Positions 10,165-21,163 are shown, counted from the first letter of the stretch. The stretch: DNA of 64,000 nt from Vreelandella nigrificans (GCF_002374315.1 NZ_NWUX01000003.1:233545-297544), one strand, 5' to 3'. A program made the numbers and translations. Notes: generated by a model from the letters alone, not told the origin.

Positions 10165-10470
10165 TTACCAGCTGGACTTTTTAAGGCCAGGAACGTCGCC
10201 ACGCATGGCGGCTTCACGCAGCTTGTTACGGCCGAGGCCGAACTTGTTGTAAAAACCGTGCGGACGGCCAGTCACGCGGCAGCGGTTACGCTGACGCACC
10301 GGACTTGAGTCGCGCGGCAGTTGCTGCAGCTTCAGCGTCGCCTCGAAGCGGTCTTCTTCAGTCGTGTTAACGTCTGAGATGATCTTCTTGAGCTCAGCGC
10401 GCTTGGTGGCATACTTCGCCACCAATTGTGTACGCTTAAGCTCACGCTCTATCATACTTTTCTTAGCCAT
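10165..10470 (-). CDS. rpsN: 30S ribosomal protein S14
   Basis: A 101-residue S14 of the long, zinc-free (C-minus) type; the CxxC pairs of the short form are absent. The signature [21 protein letters not shown] is present. Spc operon, 10 nt after rplE. Confidence 0.98.
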   Translation of the reverse strand: MAKKSMIERELKRTQLVAKYATKRAELKKIISDVNTTEEDRFEATLKLQQLPRDSSPVRQRNRCRVTGRPHGFYNKFGLGRNKLREAAMRGDVPGLKKSSW

Positions 10471-10480
10471 GATCCAACCC

Positions 10481-11020
10481 TTATTTCTTGAACGGGAAGT
10501 TCAGTGCCGCTAATAGCGCACGACCTTCCTCGTCGGTGTTGGCGGTAGTAGTGATAGTGACGTCCAGCCCCCGGATACGATCGATTTTATCATACTCGAT
10601 CTCTGGGAAGATGATCTGCTCACGCACACCCATTGAATAATTGCCGCGACCGTCAAAAGACTTCGGGTTAAGACCACGGAAGTCACGCACGCGGGGAATC
10701 GCAATGTTCACCAGACGGTCCAGGAAGTCCCACATACGCGCTGAGCGCAGTGTTACTTTGACACCGATCGGCCAACCTTCGCGTACCTTGAAGCCCGCGA
10801 TGGACTTGCGTGCCTTGGTCACCAGCGGCTTCTGACCGGAAAGCTTCTCCAGGTCGCCGATGGCGTTGTCAATCAACTTTTTATCGTTGACTGCTTCGCC
10901 GATACCCATGTTCAGGGTCACTTTCGTGATCCGGGGTACCTGCATTACGTTGGCGTAGCTAAACTGCTCTTTAAGCTGAGCTACAACCTCGTTTTGATAA
11001 CGTTCTTTCAAGTTCGCCAT
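10481..11020 (-). CDS. rplE: 50S ribosomal protein L5
   Basis: A 179-residue L5, a 5S rRNA binder that contacts the P-site tRNA elbow. It carries [22 protein letters not shown] and [20 protein letters not shown]. Spc operon, between rplX and rpsN. Confidence 0.98.
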   Translation of the reverse strand: MANLKERYQNEVVAQLKEQFSYANVMQVPRITKVTLNMGIGEAVNDKKLIDNAIGDLEKLSGQKPLVTKARKSIAGFKVREGWPIGVKVTLRSARMWDFLDRLVNIAIPRVRDFRGLNPKSFDGRGNYSMGVREQIIFPEIEYDKIDRIRGLDVTITTTANTDEEGRALLAALNFPFKK

Positions 11021-11038
11021 TTTGCTACCCGACTCGCG

Positions 11039-11353
11039 TTAGGCGTCGATCTGCGTCTGCGTCGACTTGTAGATACGTACCTTGGTACCGTCTTCCTTAA
11101 CTTGGAAGCCGACGCGATCCGCCTTACCGGTCTCCGAATTGAAGATGGCTACGTTGGACGCGTGAATCGGAGCCTCACGCTCGACGATACCGCCCTGATT
11201 ACCCGCCATGGGATTAGGCTTGGTGTGACGTTTAATCATATTCACACCGGACACCACGAAGCGGTTTTCTAATACCCGCTTAACGGTGCCACGTTTGCCT
11301 TTATCCTTCCCGGCGATGACGATGACTTCATCGTCACGTTTGATCTTTTGCAT
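11039..11353 (-). CDS. rplX: 50S ribosomal protein L24
   Basis: A 104-residue L24 with a KOW motif near the N-terminus ([16 protein letters not shown]). It is an assembly initiator for the 50S subunit. Follows rplN by 14 nt. Confidence 0.98.
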   Translation of the reverse strand: MQKIKRDDEVIVIAGKDKGKRGTVKRVLENRFVVSGVNMIKRHTKPNPMAGNQGGIVEREAPIHASNVAIFNSETGKADRVGFQVKEDGTKVRIYKSTQTQIDA

Positions 11354-11367
11354 ATCCGCCTCGCTCC

Positions 11368-11739
11368 TTACAGCACTTCAGGCGCTAGGGAAATGATCTT
11401 CATGAACTTTTCATTACGAAGTTCACGAGTTACCGGCCCGAAGATACGCGTGCCGATCGGCTGTTCGTTGGTGTTATTCAACAAAACTGCCGCATTTCCA
11501 TCGAAACGGATCAGCGAACCGTCACTACGACGGACGCCACTACGGGTGCGAACTACTACCGCTTTCAGCACTTGGCCTTTTTTGACCTTGCCGCGCGGAA
11601 TAGCTTCCTTCACCGTTACCTTAATGACGTCACCAACGCGGGCGTAGCGACGGTGTGAACCGCCTAACACCTTGATGCATTGCACCCGGCGCGCTCCGCT
11701 GTTGTCGGCGACATCCAGCATTGTCTGAGTCTGAATCAT
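11368..11739 (-). CDS. rplN: 50S ribosomal protein L14
   Basis: A 123-residue L14 (start [18 protein letters not shown]), a 50S interface protein. First gene of the spc operon, 50 nt after rpsQ; no separate strong promoter was recognised in this gap, so it may be transcribed from the S10 promoter. Confidence 0.98.
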   Translation of the reverse strand: MIQTQTMLDVADNSGARRVQCIKVLGGSHRRYARVGDVIKVTVKEAIPRGKVKKGQVLKAVVVRTRSGVRRSDGSLIRFDGNAAVLLNNTNEQPIGTRIFGPVTRELRNEKFMKIISLAPEVL

Positions 11740-11789
11740 CGGTTTTCTCCAAACCTAATCTGACTGCACTGGTAGAACAGACGCAGGGG

Positions 11790-12050
11790 TTAACCTTTGG
11801 CCTGCTCAACCACCTCGACCAGCGTCCAAGCTTTCTTCTTGGAAAGCGGACGGCACTCCTGAATGGAAACCGTATCGCCTGCCTTAGCTTGGTTCGCCTC
11901 ATCATGGGCGTGCAGCTTGGTGGAGCGCTTAACGTATTTTCCGTAGATCGGGTGACGCTCACGGCGCTCGATCATAACGACGATGGATTTATCCATCTTG
12001 TCGCTCACCACCTTGCCGGTGAGCGTACGTGCTTTCTTTTCTTCGGCCAT
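11790..12050 (-). CDS. rpsQ: 30S ribosomal protein S17
   Basis: An 86-residue S17 ([20 protein letters not shown]), an early 16S rRNA-binding protein. I start it at 12050 because AGGTGA lies 5 nt upstream and because an earlier in-frame start at 12059 would overlap the rpmC stop codon. Last gene of the S10 operon. Confidence 0.96.
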   Translation of the reverse strand: MAEEKKARTLTGKVVSDKMDKSIVVMIERRERHPIYGKYVKRSTKLHAHDEANQAKAGDTVSIQECRPLSKKKAWTLVEVVEQAKG

Positions 12051-12051
12051 C

Positions 12052-12243
12052 TCAATCACCTGCCTTCTCGTTGAGCATAGTCTTCACGCGGGCGATATCC
12101 CGACGGACCTGCTTGAGCAGATGAGTCTGGCTCAGTTGGCCAGTGGCCTTCTGCATGCGCAGGTTGAACTGCTCGCGGAGGAGCTCGAGGAGTTGCTCTT
12201 GAAGCTCTCCTACGGACTTTTCACGAATTTCCTGGGCTTTCAT
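12052..12243 (-). CDS. rpmC: 50S ribosomal protein L29
   Basis: A 63-residue helical hairpin protein near the tunnel exit (start [15 protein letters not shown]). Its ATG overlaps the rplP TGA by one base (TGATG), indicating translational coupling. The length equals that of E. coli L29, which supports this start over the GTG one codon upstream. Confidence 0.97.
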   Translation of the reverse strand: MKAQEIREKSVGELQEQLLELLREQFNLRMQKATGQLSQTHLLKQVRRDIARVKTMLNEKAGD

Positions 12244-12656
12244 CACATCACCGTCCGTTTCGCAAAGGTGGTGGACAGGGGCATCTTCTGGGCGGCCAGT
12301 TCAAATGCTTCACGGGCCAGCTCTTCGGATACACCTTCAATTTCATACAGGACCCGACCCGGCTGGATCTGGGCTACCCAGTACTCAACTGAACCTTTAC
12401 CCTTACCCATACGAACTTCGAGCGGTTTCTTGGAGATCGGCTTATCAGGGAAAACGCGGATCCAGATCTTACCGCCACGCTTAACGTGACGTGTGATCGC
12501 ACGACGGCCTGCTTCGATCTGGCGCGCAGTGATGCGGCCACGACCGGTTGCTTTGAGACCGTACTCCCCGAAGCTGATCTTGCTTCCGCGATGCGCCAGG
12601 CCACGGTTGCGGCCTTTCATCATCTTACGGAATTTCATACGCTTGGGCTGTAACAT
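12243..12656 (-). CDS. rplP: 50S ribosomal protein L16
   Basis: A 137-residue L16 ([19 protein letters not shown]) of the A-site region, with the [16 protein letters not shown] segment and the arginine loop [16 protein letters not shown]10 operon, 15 nt after rpsC. Confidence 0.98.
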   Translation of the reverse strand: MLQPKRMKFRKMMKGRNRGLAHRGSKISFGEYGLKATGRGRITARQIEAGRRAITRHVKRGGKIWIRVFPDKPISKKPLEVRMGKGKGSVEYWVAQIQPGRVLYEIEGVSEELAREAFELAAQKMPLSTTFAKRTVM

Positions 12657-12671
12657 CGACTCGCTCTCCCC

Positions 12672-13376
12672 TTACCTGGAACCTTTCTTCTTGGGCGCGT
12701 TGCCGGCAGGCTGTTGTTGCTTAGCCTTGGCACGTACTTCCTCGATACCACCGAGGATTTCGCCCTTGAAGATCCACACTTTGACGCCGATGACGCCGTA
12801 GGTGGTGTGAGCTTCGTAAGTGGCGTAGTCGATGTCCGCACGCAGAGTGTGCAGCGGAACGCGACCTTCGCGGTACCATTCGGTACGTGCGATTTCGGCG
12901 CCACCCAGACGACCTGACAGCTGAATCTTGATGCCGCCAGCGCCAAGACGCATTGCGTTCTGTACCGCGCGCTTCATAGCACGACGGAACATAACGCGAC
13001 GCTCAAGCTGACCCGCTACGTTAGCAGCGACTAGCTTGGCATCCAGCTCCGGCTTGCGAACTTCTTCAATGTTCACATGCACGGGAACACCCATCATCTC
13101 GGTGAGATCGCGACGCAGACGGTCGACATCTTCACCTTTCTTACCAATCACAATACCCGGACGGGCAGTGTGGATGGTGATGCGGGCATTGTTCGCCGGA
13201 CGCTCGATGTGAATGCGGCTCACGGAGGCGTTTTTCAGACGCTCTTCCAGGAAACTGCGCACTTCGAGATCGTTATTGAGCTTATCGGCATATGCGCCGC
13301 GCTCGGCATACCAGACAGAAGCATGGTCTTTGACGATGCCCAGTCGAATGCCTGTTGGATTGACTTTCTGACCCAT
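12672..13376 (-). CDS. rpsC: 30S ribosomal protein S3
   Basis: A 234-residue S3 with a KH type-2 RNA-binding domain (about 38-107, [19 protein letters not shown] GxxG loop) and the C-terminal S3 domain. It contributes to the mRNA entry helicase. AGGAG precedes the ATG. Confidence 0.98.
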   Translation of the reverse strand: MGQKVNPTGIRLGIVKDHASVWYAERGAYADKLNNDLEVRSFLEERLKNASVSRIHIERPANNARITIHTARPGIVIGKKGEDVDRLRRDLTEMMGVPVHVNIEEVRKPELDAKLVAANVAGQLERRVMFRRAMKRAVQNAMRLGAGGIKIQLSGRLGGAEIARTEWYREGRVPLHTLRADIDYATYEAHTTYGVIGVKVWIFKGEILGGIEEVRAKAKQQQPAGNAPKKKGSR

Positions 13377-13387
13377 CTGGTCGACTC

Positions 13388-13720
13388 CTACTTCTCGGCT
13401 ACCTTGACGGTGATGTGGCAGGTGCGCTTCAAGATACGATCCGCACGCCCTTTGGCACGCGGCTTGATACGCTTGAGCGTCATGCCCTCATCGACGCAGA
13501 TGGTCGAGACACGCAGCTCGTCAATATCCATGCCGTTATTTTCTTCCGCGTTTGCAATGGCGGACTGCAGCACTTTCTTAACCAGCTTGGCAGCCTTCTT
13601 CGGTGAGAAGGTCAGCAGGTCGAGTGCCTCGGCGACCGGTTTACCGCGCACCTGGTCAGCCACCAAACGGGCCTTCTGGGCGGATAAACGAGCGCCACGC
13701 AGCTTAGCTGTGACTTCCAT
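13388..13720 (-). CDS. rplV: 50S ribosomal protein L22
   Basis: A 110-residue L22 lining the exit tunnel; the extended hairpin [17 protein letters not shown] is clear. S10 operon between rpsS and rpsC. Confidence 0.98.
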   Translation of the reverse strand: MEVTAKLRGARLSAQKARLVADQVRGKPVAEALDLLTFSPKKAAKLVKKVLQSAIANAEENNGMDIDELRVSTICVDEGMTLKRIKPRAKGRADRILKRTCHITVKVAEK

Positions 13721-13738
13721 CTCTCAATCCTCTCTGGC

Positions 13739-14014
13739 TTACCGTTTGGCTTTCTTGTCCGCCGCATGCCCGCGATAAGTGCGAGTAGCAGCGAATTCGC
13801 CCAGCTTGTGACCAACCATTTCCTCGGAGACATGCACCGGGACGTGTTGGCGACCGTTATGGACAGCGATTGTGAGGCCTACCATGTTTGGCAGGATCAT
13901 CGAACGACGCGACCAAGTCTTGATCGGTTTGCGATCGTTCTTCTCCACTGCAGCCTCTACCTTCTTCAAAAGATGAAGGTCAATGAAGGGACCTTTCTTT
14001 AGTGAACGTGGCAC
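13739..14014 (-). CDS. rpsS: 30S ribosomal protein S19
   Basis: A 91-residue S19 ([15 protein letters not shown]) with [23 protein letters not shown]. The start codon is GTG, preceded by AGGGG at an 8-nt spacing; no ATG start would keep the conserved N-terminus. S10 operon. Confidence 0.97.
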   Translation of the reverse strand: MPRSLKKGPFIDLHLLKKVEAAVEKNDRKPIKTWSRRSMILPNMVGLTIAVHNGRQHVPVHVSEEMVGHKLGEFAATRTYRGHAADKKAKR

Positions 14015-14047
14015 AGCCGTTACCCCTTAATGTCTTGGCAATTTAGA

Positions 14048-14878
14048 TCAACGCGTCTTATTACGACGACGAATGATCAGCTTGTCGGTGCGCTTATTCT
14101 TACGCGTCTTGTGACCCTTAGTCGGCACACCCCATGGGGATACCGGGTGACGGCCACCACTGGTGCGGCCTTCGCCACCACCGTGCGGGTGATCCACCGG
14201 GTTCATCGCGACACCGCGAACAGTCGGACGCACGCCTCTCCAGCGCTTCGCACCGGCCTTGCCAAGTTGACGCAGGCTGTGCTCGGAGTTGCTCACTTCA
14301 CCCAAGGTCGCGCGGCACTCAGCCAGGACTTTACGCATTTCACCAGAGCGAAGACGTAAAGTGGCGTAGTTACCATCACGAGCGACCAACTGGGCGCTAG
14401 TACCGGCACTGCGAGCAATCTGCGCGCCTTTACCCGGCTTCAGTTCGATACCGTGAACGGTAGAACCAAGCGGAATATTGCGCAGCGGCAAGGCATTGCC
14501 TTTCTTGATGGGCGCGTTAACACCAGATTCCAGCACGTCACCCGCGCTGACACCTTTCGGTGCAATGATGTAACGACGCTCGCCATCAGCGTATTTCAGC
14601 AGCGCAATGTGCGCACTGCGGTTCGGGTCGTGCTCCAGACGCTCAACAGTGGCAGGAATGCCATCTTTGGTGCGTTTGAAGTCGATCAACCGATAGTGGT
14701 GACGGTGACCACCGCCCACGTGACGGGTGGTGATGCGACCGTTGTTATTACGGCCACCGGACTTGGACTGCTTTTCCAAAAGCGGTGCATAAGCACGGCC
14801 CTTGTACAGTTCCTCACCAACGATCTTGACGACGTGGCGACGACCGGCGGATGTGGGTTTGGTCTTGACGATTGCCAT
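14048..14878 (-). CDS. rplB: 50S ribosomal protein L2
   Basis: A 276-residue L2 essential for the peptidyl-transferase centre. The highly conserved [24 protein letters not shown] loop and a basic C-terminal tail are present. GGAG lies 8 nt upstream of the ATG. S10 operon. Confidence 0.98.
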   Translation of the reverse strand: MAIVKTKPTSAGRRHVVKIVGEELYKGRAYAPLLEKQSKSGGRNNNGRITTRHVGGGHRHHYRLIDFKRTKDGIPATVERLEHDPNRSAHIALLKYADGERRYIIAPKGVSAGDVLESGVNAPIKKGNALPLRNIPLGSTVHGIELKPGKGAQIARSAGTSAQLVARDGNYATLRLRSGEMRKVLAECRATLGEVSNSEHSLRQLGKAGAKRWRGVRPTVRGVAMNPVDHPHGGGEGRTSGGRHPVSPWGVPTKGHKTRKNKRTDKLIIRRRNKTR

Positions 14879-14895
14879 TATCCGTACTCCTGCCC

Positions 14896-15192
14896 TTATT
14901 CGGCGCCAGAGAAGTCTTCGAGCGTTTCACCCGCAGCCAGGGTCACATACGCTTTGCGATAACCCTTACGCAGGCCAACGCCGTGAGCAGTACGCTTTGT
15001 TTTACCCTTCATGTTCAATACTTGAACACTGCCGACCTTCTTGCCGAATAGTGCTTCAACGGCTTTCTTGATCTCGGGCTTGGTAGCATCGCTTGCCACC
15101 TTGAAAACGTACTGGTTGCGCTCAGCAGCCATCGCGGCCTTTTCGGTCACGTGCGGTCCAAGCAGAACCTTGAATACGCGTTCCTGGTTCAT
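14896..15192 (-). CDS. rplW: 50S ribosomal protein L23
   Basis: A 98-residue L23, the docking site for trigger factor and SRP at the tunnel exit. It contains [10 protein letters not shown] and [16 protein letters not shown]. The ATG overlaps the rplD stop by four bases (ATGA). Confidence 0.98.
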   Translation of the reverse strand: MNQERVFKVLLGPHVTEKAAMAAERNQYVFKVASDATKPEIKKAVEALFGKKVGSVQVLNMKGKTKRTAHGVGLRKGYRKAYVTLAAGETLEDFSGAE

Positions 15193-15794
15193 GCCAGCTT
15201 CTCCTCGAATTTACGCAGGGCGGAGACGGTAACCAGGACCTTATCAAAGGCTACCAGGCTTACCGGATCAGCTGCCGCGACATCCACCACATCAACGTGG
15301 GGAAGGTTGCGTGCGGCCAGATAGAGCTTTTCGTCAACTTCTTCAGTGACAATCAACACTTTTTCAAGGTTGAGCTCTTTCAGCTTGGCAGCTACCTGCT
15401 TGGTCTTCGGCGCTTCAACGCTGAACTCTTCAATCGCGATCAGACGCTCTTGACGTACCAGCTCAGACAGGATGGAACGCATCGCCGAACGGTACATTTT
15501 GCGGTTAACTTTTTGCGAGTGGTCCTGAGGACGCGCTGCAAAAGTTACGCCGCCGCTGCGCCATAACGGAGAGCGGATAGTACCAGCACGTGCACGACCG
15601 GTACCCTTCTGACGCCACGGTTTCTTACCACCACCGCGCACGTCGGAACGGCTCTTTTGAGCGCGAGTGCCTTGGCGACCACCAGCCAGATAGGCGGTGA
15701 CAACCTGATGGACCAGCGCTTCGTTGAATTCTTTGCCAAAAGTGGCGTCGGCTACTTCAACGGTACCCGCGCCTGCAGCAAGATTCAGATTCAT
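15189..15794 (-). CDS. rplD: 50S ribosomal protein L4
   Basis: A 201-residue L4 with the extended tunnel loop ([22 protein letters not shown], about 45-70). In E. coli L4 also represses the S10 operon through a long mRNA leader; here the leader is predicted to be short (see the rpsJ promoter entry). Confidence 0.98.
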   Translation of the reverse strand: MNLNLAAGAGTVEVADATFGKEFNEALVHQVVTAYLAGGRQGTRAQKSRSDVRGGGKKPWRQKGTGRARAGTIRSPLWRSGGVTFAARPQDHSQKVNRKMYRSAMRSILSELVRQERLIAIEEFSVEAPKTKQVAAKLKELNLEKVLIVTEEVDEKLYLAARNLPHVDVVDVAAADPVSLVAFDKVLVTVSALRKFEEKLA

Positions 15795-15809
15795 TGGTAA
15801 TTATCCCCT

Positions 15810-16448
15810 TCAGCCAGCTTTCACGGCGCTGCGAACGATAACGTCACTACCGGGAGCGCCCGGAACAGCACCTTTGATCAGCAGCAGGTTACGCTCGGCG
15901 TCGACACGGACGATCTCAAGGCTCTGTACGGTGCAACGGGCATTACCCATTTGACCGGCCATTTTTTTGCCTTTAAATACACGACCCGGGGTCTGACACA
16001 TGCCGATAGAACCCGGCGCACGATGCGACAGGGAGTTACCATGCGTGTTGTCTTGGGTACGGAAATTCCAGCGCTTAACAGCACCCTGGAAGCCTTTACC
16101 CTTAGAGGTGCCGGTCACGTCGATTATTTGACCAGCTTCGAAGAGGGATACGGTGAGTTCGCCACCCACTTCTGGAGCTTCTTCGCCTTCTGAAAGACGG
16201 AATTCCATTAGTGAACGACCAGCCTCAACACCCGCCTTGGCAAACTGACCAGCTTGCGCTTTGGTGAGGTGTTTGGCTTTACGAGAACCTGTGGTGACCT
16301 GAACCGCTGCGTAACCGTCAGACTCAAGAGTCTTAACGCGCGTTACACGGTTAGGATCAACTTCAATAACGGTCACGGGCACAGAAGCGCCATCTTCGGT
16401 AAAGACGCGGGTCATCCCGGCCTTTTTACCGACTAAACCGATAGTCAT
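15810..16448 (-). CDS. rplC: 50S ribosomal protein L3
   Basis: A 212-residue L3 with the W-finger region ([14 protein letters not shown]) and the glutamine of the methylation motif in the [26 protein letters not shown] stretch (Q in GNSLSH/GQMG context). AGGAG lies 6 nt before the ATG. An unusual 152-nt gap separates it from rpsJ. Confidence 0.98.
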   Translation of the reverse strand: MTIGLVGKKAGMTRVFTEDGASVPVTVIEVDPNRVTRVKTLESDGYAAVQVTTGSRKAKHLTKAQAGQFAKAGVEAGRSLMEFRLSEGEEAPEVGGELTVSLFEAGQIIDVTGTSKGKGFQGAVKRWNFRTQDNTHGNSLSHRAPGSIGMCQTPGRVFKGKKMAGQMGNARCTVQSLEIVRVDAERNLLLIKGAVPGAPGSDVIVRSAVKAG

Positions 16449-16600
16449 ACTCAGTCTCCTATAGTGTACGGGGCTATCACCCGCTATGGCTGCCCTTTCC
16501 AGAGCATTCCACTAGCACATTGTGTGGCGCCTCACGGCGCGGCGGCTGCTGCTCACTCTAAAAAATTAATGAGCGCTGGGCCGCAAAGTGACTAGTGTAA
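16449..16600 (-). other. 152-nt spacer inside the S10 operon between rpsJ and rplC
   Basis: E. coli has only a few tens of bases here. The spacer holds a GC-rich segment with GGCGC direct and inverted copies (about 16527-16545) and an AT-rich stretch with a weak GCTCA/TGAGC stem near 16550-16575. I see no ORF, no clear terminator and no convincing -35/-10 pair. A processing or regulatory function is possible but unproven. Confidence 0.35.
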
Positions 16601-16912
16601 TTAGTCGAGCTTGATTTGCACGTCTACGCCAGCGGCGAGATCGAGCTTCATCAGCGCATCAACAGTTTTTTCAGTCGGCTCAACAATGTCGAGCACACGC
16701 TTGTGAGTACGAATCTCATACTGATCGCGCGCATCTTTGTTGACGTGCGGTGAAATCAGAATGGTATAGCGCTCGCGGTTGGTCGGCAGCGGAATCGGCC
16801 CACGAACCTGAGCACCAGTACGCTTAGCGGTTTCAACGATCTCCGCTGTGGACTGATCGATCAGGCGATGGTCGAACGCTTTCAACCGAATGCGAATCTT
16901 TTGGTTCTGCAT
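16601..16912 (-). CDS. rpsJ: 30S ribosomal protein S10 (NusE)
   Basis: A 103-residue S10 ([19 protein letters not shown]). It doubles as NusE in antitermination complexes with NusB and NusG. The start is placed at 16912 because the conserved N-terminus begins there; an upstream in-frame ATG would add 13 unconserved residues. First gene of the S10 operon. Confidence 0.97.
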   Translation of the reverse strand: MQNQKIRIRLKAFDHRLIDQSTAEIVETAKRTGAQVRGPIPLPTNRERYTILISPHVNKDARDQYEIRTHKRVLDIVEPTEKTVDALMKLDLAAGVDVQIKLD

Positions 16913-16976
16913 TTGCCCTAAACTCCAATGGATGTCGATGGCGCGAGCCATCTACCCACGCATTCAAAGGATGCGC

Positions 16977-17005
16977 ATTATAGGCACGCCATCAGCCCAT
17001 GTCAA
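16977..17005 (-). promoter_or_regulatory. Perfect-consensus sigma70 promoter of the S10 operon
   Basis: On the minus strand TTGACA (17000-17005), a 17-bp spacer and TATAAT (16977-16982). Both hexamers and the spacing are ideal. Transcription should start near 16970, giving a leader of only about 58 nt before rpsJ. An inverted repeat CCATCAGC/GCTGATGG (16989-16996, 17012-17019) brackets the -35 box. The promoter lies just downstream of the tuf terminator. Confidence 0.9.
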
Positions 17006-17023
17006 ACATTTGCTGATGGTGCG

Positions 17024-17050
17024 CAGAAAAGGGGGCTCGCAAGAGCCCCC
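17024..17050 (-). terminator. Rho-independent terminator after tuf
   Basis: Stem GGGGGCTC / GAGCCCCC (17031-17038, 17043-17050) with a 4-nt loop, followed on the minus strand by TTTT. It ends the str operon 21 nt after the tuf stop codon. Confidence 0.9.
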
Positions 17051-17071
17051 TTGATCAGTCAAGTAAACAGC

Positions 17072-18265
17072 TTACTTAACGATCTTGGCCACAACGCCAG
17101 CACCAACGGTACGACCACCTTCGCGAATTGCGAAGCGCAGACCGTCGTCCATAGCGATCGGAGCGATCAGAGTAACAACCAACTTAACGTTATCACCCGG
17201 CATTACCATTTCAACACCTTCCGGCAGTTCACAAGTACCAGTTACGTCAGTGGTACGGAAGTAGAACTGAGGACGGTAGCCCTTGAAGAAAGGCGTGTGA
17301 CGACCACCCTCTTCTTTGGACAGTACGTATACTTCAGCTTCGAAAACGGTGTGCGGGTTGATAGAACCCGGCTTGGCCAGAACCTGGCCACGCTCAACGT
17401 CATCACGCTTAGTACCACGCAACAGGGCGCCAACGTTCTCACCTGCACGACCTTCGTCGAGCAGCTTACGGAACATTTCAACACCAGTAACGATGGTCTT
17501 AGTGGTGTCGCGGATACCCACGATTTCCACTTCTTCACCAGCTTTAACGATACCGCGCTCTACACGACCGGTAACAACAGTACCACGGCCAGAGATAGAG
17601 AATACGTCTTCGATCGGCATCAGGAACGGCTGGTCGATAGCACGCTCCGGCTCAGGAATGTACTCATCCAGAGCCTTGATCAGATTAGTAACGGCGGTAG
17701 TACCCATGCCGTTCTCATCTTCGCCGTTCAGAGCCATCAGCGCAGAACCGATGATGATCGGAGTGTCGTCACCCGGGAAGTCGTACTCGTCGAGGAGTTC
17801 GCGAACTTCCATTTCGACCAGCTCAAGCAGCTCTTCGTCATCGACCATGTCCGCTTTGTTCAGGAACACAACGATGTACGGTACGCCAACCTGACGAGAC
17901 AGCAGGATGTGCTCGCGAGTCTGCGGCATAGGGCCGTCAGCGGCAGAACATACCAGGATCGCGCCGTCCATCTGCGCAGCACCGGTGATCATGTTCTTGA
18001 CGTAGTCAGCGTGCCCCGGGCAGTCAACGTGCGCGTAGTGACGCTCTTCTGACTGGTACTCAACGTGAGATGTAGCGATAGTGATACCGCGCTCACGCTC
18101 TTCAGGAGCGTTATCGATGGTATCAAATGCACGCCAGTCACCGCCGAAAACCTCAGCAGACACACGGGTCAGAGCCGCTGTCAGAGTCGTTTTACCGTGG
18201 TCGACGTGACCGATGGTGCCGACGTTGACGTGCGGTTTGGAACGTTCGAATTTTTCCTTAGCCAC
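17072..18265 (-). CDS. tuf: Elongation factor Tu
   Basis: A 397-residue EF-Tu that delivers aminoacyl-tRNA to the ribosome. G1 motif GHVDHGKT at 19-26, DCPGHADY (G3) near 81 and NKADMVD (G4) near 136 are all present, followed by the two beta-barrel domains. The start codon is GTG with AGAGG 8 nt upstream. It follows fusA in the str operon and is the only tuf copy in this window. Confidence 0.98.
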   Translation of the reverse strand: MAKEKFERSKPHVNVGTIGHVDHGKTTLTAALTRVSAEVFGGDWRAFDTIDNAPEERERGITIATSHVEYQSEERHYAHVDCPGHADYVKNMITGAAQMDGAILVCSAADGPMPQTREHILLSRQVGVPYIVVFLNKADMVDDEELLELVEMEVRELLDEYDFPGDDTPIIIGSALMALNGEDENGMGTTAVTNLIKALDEYIPEPERAIDQPFLMPIEDVFSISGRGTVVTGRVERGIVKAGEEVEIVGIRDTTKTIVTGVEMFRKLLDEGRAGENVGALLRGTKRDDVERGQVLAKPGSINPHTVFEAEVYVLSKEEGGRHTPFFKGYRPQFYFRTTDVTGTCELPEGVEMVMPGDNVKLVVTLIAPIAMDDGLRFAIREGGRTVGAGVVAKIVK

Positions 18266-18294
18266 TGCTATAACCTCTTTACGTTAGCTAACGG

Positions 18295-20418
18295 TTAACC
18301 GTTTTGATTGATGACGGCTTCAACGACGCTGGAGGGCGCCTCCTCGTACTTCGCGAACTCCATAGAGTAGCTCGCACGGCCCTGGGTTTGTGAGCGCAGA
18401 TCGGTTGCGTAACCGAACATCTCACCCAGTGGCACCGTTGCACGAATGACTTTACCAGAAGAGGAGTCATCCATGCCCTGCACCAAGCCGCGACGACGGT
18501 TCAGGTCGCCCATGACGTCACCCATAAAGTCTTCGGGGGTCACGACTTCGACCTTCATCACCGGCTCCAGCAGCACGGCCTTGGCCTTCCTGGCACCTTC
18601 TTTAACTGCCATAGAAGAAGCAATCTTAAACGCAGTCTCGTTGGAGTCCACGTCGTGGAAGGAGCCATCAAACAGCGTCACTTTAACGTCGATCATCGGG
18701 TAGCCCGCAATGACACCGTTTTTCAGCTGCTCAAAAGCACCCTTCTCAACCGCAGGTACGTATTCCTTAGGAACCGTGCCACCTACGATTTCAGAGTTGA
18801 ATTTGAAGAAGATCTCTCCTTCGCCTTCACCCTTCTCTTCTGCAGTTAGCGGCTCAATACGCAGCCAGACGTGACCATACTGACCACGACCACCAGACTG
18901 ACGTACGAACTTGCCTTCTTGCTCGACCTTGCCGCGAATAGTTTCGCGATAGGCAACCTGCGGCTTACCGATATTAGCTTCAACCTTGAACTCGCGACGC
19001 ATACGGTCAACGATGATATCCAAGTGAAGCTCACCCATACCAGAGATAATGGTCTGGCCGGTTTCTTCGTCGGTCTTAACCTGGAAGGAGGGATCTTCCT
19101 GGGCAAGCTTACCCAGTGCAACACCCATTTTCTCCTGGTCAGCTTTAGACTTCGGCTCAACCGCAACAGAGATAACCGGATCCGGGAATTCCATGCGCTC
19201 GAGAACAATCTTGTTGTCGATATCGCACAGGGTATCACCAGTGGTGACATCCTTCAGACCGATACAGGCAGCAATGTCGCCAGCCAAGACTTCTTTGATC
19301 TCTTCGCGGGAGTTGGCGTGCATCTGAACAATACGACCAACACGCTCTTTCTTCTGCTTAACGGAGTTATACACGCCGTCACCAGATTTTAGAACGCCCG
19401 AATAGACGCGAATAAAGGTCAGCGTACCAACGAAGGGGTCGGTGGCGATTTTAAACGCCAGAGCCGCAAACGGAGCGCTGTCGTCAGCCTCACGAGTAGC
19501 GATGGTGCCGTCTTTATCGTCCAGCTCACCCTCGATCGCCTTAACTTCAGTCGGCGAAGGCATGTATTCAATAACGCCATCCAATACTGCCTGCACACCC
19601 TTGTTCTTAAACGCAGAACCACAGGTGACCAGAACAATATCGTTAGCCAAGGTGCGCGCACGCAGACCAGCCTTGATTTCCTCGACGGTCAGCTCACCAC
19701 CTTCGAGATACTTCTCCATCAGCTCATCAGAGCCTTCGGCAGCCGCTTCAACCATTTGCTCACGATATTTCTCAGCTGTTTCTTGTAACTCAGCCGGAAT
19801 ATCAACGAGTTCAAAATTCATACCCAGACTCGCCTCATCCCACAGGATAGCCTTCATCTGGATCAGGTCGATAACGCCTTTGAAATCTTCCTCTGTGCCC
19901 CAGTTAATCTGGATCGGCACAGCGTTAGCGCCTAAGCGCTCTTTCAACTGCTCAACAACCATAAAGAAGTCAGCGCCGGTACGGTCCATCTTATTGACGA
20001 ACACCATACGCGGAACTTCATACTTATCAGCCTGACGCCAAACGGTCTCGGTCTGCGGCTGAACGCCGGAAGAGCCACACAGTACAACGACCGCGCCATC
20101 AAGAACACGCAGAGAACGCTCAACTTCGATGGTGAAGTCAACGTGCCCAGGCGTATCAATGATATTGATGCGGTGCTCGTCAAACTGCTTGTCCATACCT
20201 TGCCAGAAGGTGGTAACAGCAGCAGAGGTGATTGTAATACCACGCTCCTGCTCCTGCTCCATCCAGTCTGTTGTCGAAGCACCCTCATGGGTTTCGCCCA
20301 ACTTATGGGATAGGCCGGTATAGAAAAGTACGCGTTCAGTTGTCGTGGTTTTACCCGCGTCAACGTGAGCGACGATACCGATATTGCGATAACGCTTAAG
20401 TGGAGTCTTGCGTGCCAC
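18295..20418 (-). CDS. fusA: Elongation factor G
   Basis: A 707-residue EF-G with AHVDAGKT at 17-24, DTPGHVDF and [10 protein letters not shown] in the GTPase domain, and domains II-V through the C-terminus ([11 protein letters not shown] in domain V). It catalyses translocation and ribosome recycling. GTG start codon with GGAG 8 nt upstream. Str operon between rpsG and tuf. Confidence 0.98.
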   Translation of the reverse strand: MARKTPLKRYRNIGIVAHVDAGKTTTTERVLFYTGLSHKLGETHEGASTTDWMEQEQERGITITSAAVTTFWQGMDKQFDEHRINIIDTPGHVDFTIEVERSLRVLDGAVVVLCGSSGVQPQTETVWRQADKYEVPRMVFVNKMDRTGADFFMVVEQLKERLGANAVPIQINWGTEEDFKGVIDLIQMKAILWDEASLGMNFELVDIPAELQETAEKYREQMVEAAAEGSDELMEKYLEGGELTVEEIKAGLRARTLANDIVLVTCGSAFKNKGVQAVLDGVIEYMPSPTEVKAIEGELDDKDGTIATREADDSAPFAALAFKIATDPFVGTLTFIRVYSGVLKSGDGVYNSVKQKKERVGRIVQMHANSREEIKEVLAGDIAACIGLKDVTTGDTLCDIDNKIVLERMEFPDPVISVAVEPKSKADQEKMGVALGKLAQEDPSFQVKTDEETGQTIISGMGELHLDIIVDRMRREFKVEANIGKPQVAYRETIRGKVEQEGKFVRQSGGRGQYGHVWLRIEPLTAEEKGEGEGEIFFKFNSEIVGGTVPKEYVPAVEKGAFEQLKNGVIAGYPMIDVKVTLFDGSFHDVDSNETAFKIASSMAVKEGARKAKAVLLEPVMKVEVVTPEDFMGDVMGDLNRRRGLVQGMDDSSSGKVIRATVPLGEMFGYATDLRSQTQGRASYSMEFAKYEEAPSSVVEAVINQNG

Positions 20419-20692
20419 GGTGTAACTCCCGTTTGTTGGCGATGCTCGTTAATTTAGCGGCGCATGCAGGCGAGGCTTATGCGACCGCCGCCACCCACAA
20501 AGGATAGCGGCTAGGTATTGCAACCAAGCATTGCGAATACGTTAAGTATTACAAATACGTGTTGCAACAACGCGTCTCAGCAAACACTTCGCCATGCTGA
20601 ACAACGTGCATATAAAAACCATAAAGCCGTACTTAAAAACGCCGTACTCAAAAACGTCGATCTTAGAAACGCCGCTTTTAGAAACGTCGATC
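20419..20692 (-). other. 274-nt rpsG-fusA spacer
   Basis: Apart from the tandem array overlapping the rpsG stop, the spacer contains a 3' half (20419-20600) in which I see no ORF with coding support, no clear promoter and no strong terminator. It is longer than the rpsG-fusA gap of E. coli. Confidence 0.4.
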
Positions 20693-20701
20693 TTAGAAAC
20701 G
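20627..20701 (-). repeat. Five-copy 15-nt tandem array overlapping the rpsG stop codon
   Basis: On the minus strand five contiguous 15-nt units start at 20701, 20686, 20671, 20656 and 20641. Units 1 and 3 are identical (CGTTTCTAAGATCGA), unit 2 is CGTTTCTAAAAGCGG, and units 4 and 5 are CGTTTTTGAGTACGG and CGTTTTTAAGTACGG. Unit 1 contains the last two codons and the stop of rpsG. Because 15 is divisible by three, every unit repeats Arg-Phe-stop in the rpsG frame, giving five in-frame stops (four TAA, one TGA). Confidence 0.95.
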
Positions 20702-21163
20702 GTAGTGCGAGAAGGCCTTGTTGGCTTCTGCCATGCGATGCACGTCTTCGCGCTTCTTAACAGCAGAACCTTTACCTTCTGCGGCATCCAGCATTTCACC
20801 AGCCAGACGCTGCACCATGGTTTTTTCACCGCGACGACGCGCTGCGTCCACCAACCAACGCATTGCCAGCGCTTGGCGACGAGACGGACGAACTTCAACC
20901 GGCACCTGATAGGTCGCACCACCAACGCGGCGCGACTTCACTTCGACCATAGGCTGGATGGCTTCCAGCGCTTTGTCGAAAGTCTCCAGCGGATCTTCTT
21001 TACTACGCTCGGCAACCTTGTCCAACGCACCGTAGACGATACGCTCAGCTATGGACTTCTTGCCGCTGACCATCAGGTGGTTCATGAACTTCGCCAGACG
21101 CTCACTTCCGAACTTAGGATCCGGCAGGATTTCGCGTTTAGCTACAACTCTTCTTCTAGGCAT
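20693..21163 (-). CDS. rpsG: 30S ribosomal protein S7
   Basis: A 156-residue S7, the head-assembly nucleator, with [18 protein letters not shown] and [16 protein letters not shown]. In E. coli it autoregulates the str operon. The C-terminus ends HYRF and the stop lies in the first unit of a 15-nt tandem array. Follows rpsL after a 141-nt gap. Confidence 0.98.
   Translation of the reverse strand: MPRRRVVAKREILPDPKFGSERLAKFMNHLMVSGKKSIAERIVYGALDKVAERSKEDPLETFDKALEAIQPMVEVKSRRVGGATYQVPVEVRPSRRQALAMRWLVDAARRRGEKTMVQRLAGEMLDAAEGKGSAVKKREDVHRMAEANKAFSHYRF

Noticed and set aside
16928..18052. Long plus-strand open frame antisense to tuf
   Set aside because: Overlaps the whole EF-Tu gene, the terminator and the S10 promoter; no domain is visible.
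20627..20701. Possible extension of rpsG by readthrough coding
   Set aside because: Every unit has an in-frame stop, so no extended product is encoded without suppression.
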